DNA from: Microcebus murinus
Taxonomy: Eukaryota > Chordata > Mammalia > Primates > Cheirogaleidae
Direction: 5' to 3'
Assembly: GCF_040939455.1 (NCBI RefSeq)
Contig: NC_134126.1
Span: forward strand, 558,001 to 622,000
Length of the DNA: 64,000 nucleotides
The notes under the pieces were generated by a model that was not told the origin of the DNA, ran no database searches, and worked only from the letters and a program-made list of their open reading frames with translations. Positions 53,101 through 61,810 of this stretch are shown piece after piece. The translations under genes and the position numbers were made by a program. Each line of letters opens with the position of its first letter. Positions within the stretch are counted from its first letter, which is position 1.

Positions 53101-56100
53101 ACACAGCCAGATCCGCACTGCGCCCTGCCTGCCTGTCTCCCGTGGGTGAGTGAACACAGCCAGATCCGCACTGCGCCCTGCCTGCCCTTCTCCCGTGGGT
53201 GAGTGGACACAGCCAGATCCGCACTGCGCGCTGCCTGCCCGTCTCCCGTTGGCGAGTGGACACAGCCATATCCGCACTGCGCGCTGCCTGCCCGTCTGTC
53301 GTGGGCGAGTGGACACAGCCATATCCGCACTACGCCCTGCCTGACCGTCTGCCGTCGGTGAGTGGACACAGCCAGATCCACACTGCGCCCTGCCTGCCCG
53401 TCTGCCGTGGGCGAGCGGACACAGCCAGATCCGCACTGCGCCCTGCCTGACCGTCTGCCGTAGGTGAGTGGACACAGCCCGATCCGCACTGCGCCCTGCC
53501 AGCCCGTCTGCCGTGGGCGACTGGACACAGCCAGATCCGCACTGCGCCCTGCCTGACCGTCTGCTGTGGGTGAGTGGACACAGCCAGATCCGCACTGCGC
53601 CCTTCCTGACCGTCTCCCGTGGGTGAGTGGACACAGCCAGATCCGCACTGCGGCTTGCCTGCCCGTCACACGTGGGTGAGTGGACACAGCCAGATCCGCA
53701 CTGCGCCCTACCTGCCCGTCTCTCGTTGGTGAGTGGACACAGCCAGATCCGCACTGCGCCCTGCCTGACCGTCCTTCGTGGGTGAGTGGACACCGCCAGA
53801 TCCGCACTGCGCCCTGCCTGCCCGTCTCCCGTGGGTGAGTGGACACAGCCAGATCCGCACTGCGCCCTGCATGCCCGTCTCCCGTCAGTGAGTGGACACA
53901 GCCAGATCCACACTGCGCTCTGCCTGACCGCCTGCCGTTGGTGAGTGGACACAGCCAGATCCGCACTGCGCCCTGCCTGACCATCTGCCGTGGGTGAGTG
54001 GACACAGCCAGATCCGCACTGCGCCCTGCCTGACCGTCTGCCGTGGGTGAGTGGACACAGCCAGATCCACACTGCGCCCTGCCTGCCCCTGTGCCGTGGG
54101 CGAGTGGACACAGCCAGATCCGCACTGCGCCGTGCCTGACCGTCTGCCGTGGGTGAGTGGACACAGCCAGATCCACACTGCGCCCTGCCTGCCCGTCTGC
54201 CGTGGGCGAGCGGACAGAGCCAGATCCGCACTGCGCCCTGCCTGACCGTCTGCCGTGGGTGAGTGGACACAGCCAGATCCGCACTGCGCCCTGCCTGCCC
54301 GTCTGCCGTGGGCGAGTGGACACTGCCAGATCCGCACTGCGCCCTGCCTGACGGTCAGCCGTGGGTGAGTGGACACAGCCAGATCCACACTGCGCCCTGC
54401 CTGCCCCTCTGCCGTGGGCGAGTGGACACAACCAGATCCGCACTGCGCCCTGCCTGCCCGTCTGCTGTGGGTGAGTGGACACAGCCAGATCCACACTGCG
54501 TCCTGCCTGTCCCTATGCTGTGGGCGAGTGGACACAGCCAGATCCGCACTGCGCCCTGCCTGACCGTCTGCCGTGGGTGAGTGGACACAGCCAGATCTGC
54601 ACTGCGCCCTGCCTGACCGCCTGCCGTGGGTGAGTGGACACAGCCAGATCCGCACTGCGCCCTGCCTTTCCGTCTCCCGTGGGCGAGTGGACACAGCCAG
54701 ATCCGCACTGCGCCCTGCCTTCCCGTCTCCCGTCAGTGAGTGGACACAGCCAGATCCGCACTGCGCCTTACCTGCCCGTCTCCCGTGGGCGAGTGGACAC
54801 AGCCCGATCCGCACTGCGCTCTGCCTGCCCGTCTGCCGTGGGTGAGTGGACACAGCCAGATCCGCACTGCGCCTTGCCTGCCCGTCTCCCGTCAGTGAGT
54901 GGACACAGCCAGATCCGCACTGCGCCCCTGCCTGCCCGTCTCCCGTGGGCGAGTGGACACAGCCAGATCCGCACTGCGCCCTGCCTGCCCGTCTCCAGTG
55001 GGCGAGTGGACACAGCCAGATCCGCACTGCGCCGTGCCTGCCCATCTCCAGTGGGCGAGTGGACTCAGCCAGATCCACACTGCGCCCTGCCTGCCCGTCT
55101 GCCGTGGGTGAGTGGACACAGCCAGATCCGCACTGCGCCCTGCCTGACCGTCTCCCGTGGGTGAGTGGACACAGCCAGATCCGCACTGCGCCCTGCCTGC
55201 CCGTCTCCCGTGGGTGAGTGGACACAGCCAGATTCGCACTGCACCTTGCCTTCCCGTCTCCTCTCAGTGAGTGGACACAGCCAGATCCGCACTGTGCCCT
55301 TCCTGACCGTCTCCCGTGGGTGAGTGGACACAGCCAGATTCGCACTGCACCTTGCCTGCCCGTCTCCTGTCAGTGAGTGGACACAGCCAGATCCGCACTG
55401 TGCCCTACCTGCCCGTCTCCCGTGGGCGAGTGGACACAGCCAGATCCACACTGCGTCCTGCCTGCCAGTCTGCCGTGGGTGAGTGGACACAGCTAGATCC
55501 GCACTGCGCCCTGCCTGACCTTCTCCCGTGGGTGAGTGGACACAGCCAGATCCGCACTGCGCCTTGCCTGTCCGTCCTTCGTGGATGAGTGGACACCGCC
55601 AGATCCGCACTGCGCCCTGCCTGCCCGTCTCCCGTGGGTGAGTGGACACAGCCAGATCCGCACTGCGCCCTGCCTGCCCGTCTCCCGTCAGTGAGTGGAC
55701 ACAGCCCGATCCGCACTGCGCCCTGCCTGACCGTCTGCCGTGGGTGAGTGGACACAGCCAGATCCGCACTGCGCCCTGCCTGCCCGTCTGCCGTGGGCGA
55801 GTGGACACTGCCAGATCCGCACTGCGCCCTGCCTGACGGTCAGCCGTGGGTGAGTGGACACAGCCAGATCCACACTGCGCCCTGCCTGCCCCTCTGCCGT
55901 GGGTGAGTGGACACAGCCAGATCCGCACTGCGCCCTTCCTGACCGTCTGCCGTGGGTGAGTGGACACAGCCAGATCCGCACTGCGCGCTGCCTGCCCGTC
56001 TCCCGTGGGCGAGTGGAAACAGCCAGATCCGCACTGCGCGCTGCCTGCCCGTCTTTCGTGGGCGAGTGGACACAGCCATATCCGCACTGCGCCCTGCCTG

Positions 56101-57245
56101 CCCGTCTGCCGTGGGCGAGTGGACACAGCCAGATCCGCACTGCGCCCTGCCTGACCCTCTCCCGTGGGTGAGTGGACACAGCCAGATCCGCACTGCGCCC
56201 TGCCTGCCTGTCTCCCGTGGGTGAGTGAACACAGCCAGATCCGCACTGCGCCCTGCCTGCCCTTCTCCCGTGGGTGAGTGGACACAGCCAGATCCGCACT
56301 GCGCGCTGCCTGCCCGTCTCCCGTTGGCGAGTGGACACAGCCATATCCGCACTGCGCGCTGCCTGCCCGTCTGTCGTGGGCGAGTGGACACAGCCATATC
56401 CGCACTACGCCCTGCCTGACCGTCTGCCGTCGGTGAGTGGACACAGCCAGATCCACACTGCGCCCTGCCTGCCCGTCTGCCGTGGGCGAGCGGACACAGC
56501 CAGATCCGCACTGCGCCCTGCCTGACCGTCTGCCGTAGGTGAGTGGACACAGCCAGATCCGCACTGCGCCCTGCCAGCCCGTCTGCCGTGGGCGACTGGA
56601 CACAGCCAGATCCGCACTGCGCCCTGCCTGACCGTCTGCTGTGGGTGAGTGGACACAGCCAGATCCGCACTGCGCCCTTCCTGACCGTCTCCCGTGGGTG
56701 AGTGGACACAGCCAGATCCGCACTGCGGCTTGCCTGCCCGTCACACGTGGGTGAGTGGACACAGCCAGATCCGCACTGCGCCCTACCTGCCCGTCTCTCG
56801 TTGGTGAGTGGACACAGCCAGATCCGCACTGCGCCCTGCCTGACCGTCCTTCGTGGGTGAGTGGACACCGCCAGATCCGCACTGCGCCCTGCCTGCCCGT
56901 CTCCCGTGGGTGAGTGGACACAGCCAGATCCGCACTGCGCCCTGCATGCCCGTCTCCCGTCAGTGAGTGGACACAGCCAGATCCACACTGCGCTCTGCCT
57001 GACCGCCTGCCGTTGGTGAGTGGACACAGCCAGATCCGCACTGCGCCCTGCCTGACCATCTGCCGTGGGTGAGTGGACACAGCCAGATCCGCCCTGCGCC
57101 CTGCCTGACCGTCTGCCGTGGGTGAGTGGACACAGCCAGATCCACACTGCGCCCTGCCTGCCCCTGTGCCGTGGGCGAGTGGACACAGCCAGATCCGCAC
57201 TGCGCCGTGCCTGACCGTCTGCCGTGGGTGAGTGGACACAGCCAG
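50191..57245. repeat. Mosaic of A-type and C-type satellite pieces with a 58-monomer tandem duplication
   Basis: A-type pieces are seen at about 50191-51130, 51950-52765 and 54050-55440. C-type pieces are seen at about 51140-51930, 52780-53340 and 55855-56410. The stretch 52620-54250 recurs at 55695-57325 with an offset of 3,075 (58 monomers plus 1). The extra base is the GCGCCCCTG monomer at 54921-54930. 54.25-55.4 kb also matches 59.07-60.2 kb at offset 4,824. A 1-bp deletion (GGGTAGTGG) lies near 51823. Confidence 0.74.
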
Positions 57246-60200
57246 ATCCACACTGCGCCCTGCCTGCCCGTCTGCCGTGGGCGAGCGGACAGAGCCAGAT
57301 CCGCACTGCGCCCTGCCTGACCGTCTGCCGTAGGCGAGTGGACACAGCCAGATCCGCATTGCGCCCTGCCTGCCCGTCTGCTGTGGGTGAGTGGACACAG
57401 CCAGATCCACACTGCGTCCTGCCTGTCCCTATGCTGTGGGCGAGTGGACACAGCCGGATCCGCACTGCGCCCTGCCTGACCGTCTGCCGTGGGTGAGTGG
57501 ACACAGCCAGATCTGCACTGCGCCCTGCCTGACCGCCTGCCGTGGGTGAGTGGACACAGCCAGATCCGCACTGCGCCCTGCCTTTCCGTCTCCCGTGGGC
57601 GAGTGGACACAGCCTGATCCGCACTGCGCCCTGCCTGCCCTTCTGCCGTGGGTGAGTGTACACAGCCAGATCCGCACTGCGCCCTGCCTGACCGCCTGTC
57701 GTGGGTGAGTGGACACAGCCAGATCCGCACTGCGCCCTGCCTGACCGCCTGTCGTGGGTGAGTGGACACAGCCAGATCCGCACTGCGCCCTGCTTGCCCG
57801 TCTGCCGTGGGTGAGTGGACACAGCCAGATCCACACTGCGCCCTGCCTGCCCGTCTGCCGTGGGTGAGTGGACACAGCCAGATCCGCACTGCGCCCTTCC
57901 TGACCATCTCCCGTGGGTGAGTGGTCACAGCCAGATCCGCACTGCGGCTTGCCTGCCCGTCACACGTGGGTGAGTGGACACAGCCAGATCCGCACTGCGC
58001 CCTACCTGCCCGTCTCCCGTTGGTGAGTGGACACAGCCAGATCCGCACTGCGCCCTGCCTGACCGTCCTTCGTGGGTGAGTGGACACCGCCAGATCCGCA
58101 CTTCGCCCTGCCTGCCCGTCTCCCGTGGGTGAGTGGACACAGCCCGATCCGCACTGCGCCCTGCCTGCCCGTCTCCCGTCAGTGAGTGGACACAGCCAGA
58201 TCCGCACTGCGCTCTGCCTGACCGCCTGCCGTTGGGGAGTGGACACAGCCAGATCCGCTCTGCGCCCTGCCTGACCGTCTGCCGTGGGTGAGTGGACACA
58301 GCCAGATCCGCACTGCGCCCTGCCTGACCGTCTGCCGTTGGTGAGTGGACACAGCCAGATCCACACTGCGCCCTGCCTGCCCCTGTGCCGTGGGCGAGTG
58401 GACACAGCCAGATCCGCACTGCGCCGTGCCTGACCGTCTGCCGTGGGTGAGTGGACACAGCCAGATCCACACTGCGCTTTGCCTGACAGTCTGCCGTGGG
58501 TGAGTGGACACCGCCAGATCCGCACTGCGCTCTGCCTGCCCGTCTCCCGTGGGTGAGTGGACACAGCCAGATCCACACTGCGTCCTGCCTGCCCGTCTGC
58601 CGTGGGTGAGTGGACACAGCCAGATCCGCACTGCGCCCTGCCTGACCTTCTCCCGTGGGTGAGTGGACACAGCCAGATCCGCACTGCGCCTTGCCTGCCC
58701 GTCTCACGTGGGTGAGTGGACACAGCCAGATCCGCACTGCGCCCTACCTGCACGTCTCCCGTGGGTGAGTGGACACAGCCAGATGCGCACTGCACCCTGC
58801 CTGTCCGTCCTTCGTGGATGAGTGGACACCGCCAGATCCGCACTGCGCCCTGCCTGCCCGTCTCCCGTGGGTGAGTGGACACAGCCAGATCCGCACTGCG
58901 CCCTGCCTGCCCGTCTCCCGTCAGTGAGTGGGCACAGCCAGATCCGCACTGCGCCCTGCCTGACCGTCTGCTGTCGGTGAGTGGACACAGCCAGATCCGC
59001 ACTGCGCCCTGCCTGCCCGTCTGCCGTGGGCGAGTGGACACAGCCCGATCCGCACTGCGCCCTGCCTGACCGTCTGCCGTGGGTGAGTGGACACAGCCAG
59101 ATCCGCACTGCGCCCTGCCTGCCCGTCTGCCGTGGGCGAGTGGACACTGCCAGATCCGCACTGCGCCCTGCCTGACGGTCAGCCGTGGGTGAGTGGACAC
59201 AGCCAGATCCACACTGCGCCCTGCCTGCCCCTCTGCCGTGGGCGAGTGGACACAACCAGATCCGCACTGCGCCCTGCCTGCCCGTCTGCTGTGGGTGAGT
59301 GGACACAGCCAGATCCACACTGCGTCCTGCCTGTCCCTATGCTGTGGGCGAGTGGACACAGCCAGATCTGCACTGCGCCCTGCCTGACCGTCTGCCGTGG
59401 GTGAGTGGACACAGCCAGATCTGCACTGCGCCCTGCCTGACCGCCTGCCGTGGGTGAGTGGACACAGCCAGATCCGCACTGCGCCCTGCCTTTCCGTCTC
59501 CCGTGGGCGAGTGGACACAGCCAGATCCGCACTGCGCCCTGCCTTCCCGTCTCCCGTCAGTGAGTGGACACAGCCAGATCCGCACTGCGCCTTACCTGCC
59601 CTTCTCCCGTGGGCGAGTGGACACAGCCCGATCCGCACTGCGCTCTGCCTGCCCGTCTGCCGTGGGTGAGTGGACACAGCCAGATCCGCACTGCGCCTTG
59701 CCTGCCCGTCTCCCGTCAGTGAGTGGACACAGCCAGATCCGCACTGCGCCCCTGCCTGCCCGTCTCCCGTGGGCGAGTGGACACAGCCAGATCCGCACTG
59801 CGCCCTGCCTGCCCGTCTCCAGTGGGCGAGTGGACACAGCCAGATCCGCACTGCGCCGTGCCTGCCCATCTCCAGTGGGCGAGTGGACTCAGCCAGATCC
59901 ACACTGCGCCCTGCCTGCCCGTCTGCCGTGGGTGAGTGGACACAGCCAGATCCGCACTGCGCCCTGCCTGACCGTCTCCCGTGGGTGAGTGGACACAGCC
60001 AGATCCGCACTGCGCCCTGCCTGCCCGTCTCCCGTGGGTGAGTGGACACACCCAGATTCGCACTGCACCTTGCCTGCCCGTCTCCTGTCAGTGAGTGGAC
60101 ACAGCCAGATCCGCACTGTGCCCTACCTGCCCGTCTCCCGTGGGCGAGTGGACACAGCCAGATCCACACTGCGTCCTGCCTGCCCGTCTGCCGTGGGTGA

Positions 60201-61810
60201 GTGGACACAGCCAGATCCGCACTGCGCCCTGCCTGACCTTCTCCCGTGGGTGAGTGGACACAGCCAGATCCGCACTGCGCCTTGCCTGCCCGTCTCACGT
60301 GGGTGAGTGGACACAGCCAGATCCGCACTGCGCCCTACCTGCACGTCTCCCGTGGGTGAGTGGACAGAGCCAGATGCGCACTGCACCCTGCCTGTCCGTC
60401 CTTCGTGGATGAGTGGACACCGCCAGATCCGCACTGCGCCCTGCCTGCCCGTCTCCCGTGGGTGAGTGGACACAGCCAGATCCGCACTGCGCCCTGCCTG
60501 CCCGTCTCCCGTCAGTGAGTGGACACAGCCAGATCCGCACTGCGCCCTGCCTGACCGTCTGCTGTCGGTGAGTGGACACAGCCAGATCCGCACTGCGCCC
60601 TGCCTGCCCGTCTGCCGTGGGCGAGTGGACACAGCCCGATCCGCACTGCGCCCTGCCTGACCGTCTGCCGTGGGTGAGTGGACACAGCCAGATCCACACT
60701 GCGCCCTGCCTGCCCGTCTGCCGTGGGCGAGTGGACACTGCCAGATCCGCACTGCGCCCTGCCTGACGGTCAGCCGTGGGTGAGTGGACACAGCCAGATC
60801 CACACTGCGCCCTGCCTACCCCTCTGCCGTGGGCGAGTGGACACAGCCAGATCCGCACTGCGCCCTGCCTGCCCGTCTGCTGTGGGTGAGTGGACACAGC
60901 CAGATCCACACTGCGTCCTGCCTGTCCCTATGCTGTGGGCGAGTGGACACAGCCAGATCCGCACTGCGCCCTGCCTGACCGTCTGCCGTGGGTGAGTGGA
61001 CACAGCCAGATCTGCACTGCGCCCTGCCTGACCGCCTGCCGTGGGTGAGTGGACACAGCCAGATCCGCACTGCGCCCTGCCTTTCCGTCTCCCGTGGGCG
61101 AGTGGACACAGCCAGATCCGCACTGCGCCCTGCCTGCCCGTCTCCCGTCAGTGAGTGGTCACAGCCAGATCCGCACTGCGCCTTACCTGCCCGTCTCCCG
61201 TGGGCGAGTGGACACAGCCCGATCCGCACTGCGCTCTGCCTGCCCGTCTGCCGTGGGTGAGTGGACACAGCCAGATCCGCACTGCGCCTTGCCTGCCCGT
61301 CTCCCGTCAGTGAGTGGACACAGCCAGATCCGCACTGCGCCCCTGCCTGCCCGTCTCCCGTGGGCGAGTGGACACAGCCAGATCCGCACTGCGCCCTGCC
61401 TGCCCGTCTCCAGTGGGCGAGTGGACACAGCCAGATCCGCACTGCGCCGTGCCTGCCCATCTCCAGTGGGCGAGTGGACTCAGCCAGATCCACACTGCGC
61501 CCTGCCTGCCCGTCTGCCGTGGGTGAGTGGACACAGCCAGATCCGCACTGCGCCCTGCCTGACCGTCTCCCGTGGGTGAGTGGACACAGCCAGATCCGCA
61601 CTGCGCCCTGCCTGACCGTCTCCCGTGGGTGAGTGGACACAGCCAGATTCGCACTGCACCTTGCCTGCCCGTCTCCTGTCAGTGAGTGGACACAGCCAGA
61701 TCCGCACTGTGCCCTTCCTGCCCGTCTCCCGTGGGTGAGTGGACACAGCCAGATTCGCACTGCACCTTGCCTGCCCGTCTCCTGTCAGTGAGTGGACACA
61801 GCCAGATCCG
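57246..61810. repeat. A-type satellite domain, copy collinear with window start (1-4617)
   Basis: Ordered variants match the first 4.6 kb at offset 57,245 up to about 59825, then at 57,193 from about 60150 to 61810. The shift reflects a net loss of one monomer plus a single-base change. It includes the GCGGACAGAGCC monomer (57284 against 39), the GTCACACGTGGG monomer, and two higher-order units starting near 58560 and 60150, whose offset is 1,591 (30 monomers plus 1). Extra-C monomers sit at 59747-59753 and 61337-61343. Confidence 0.83.
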
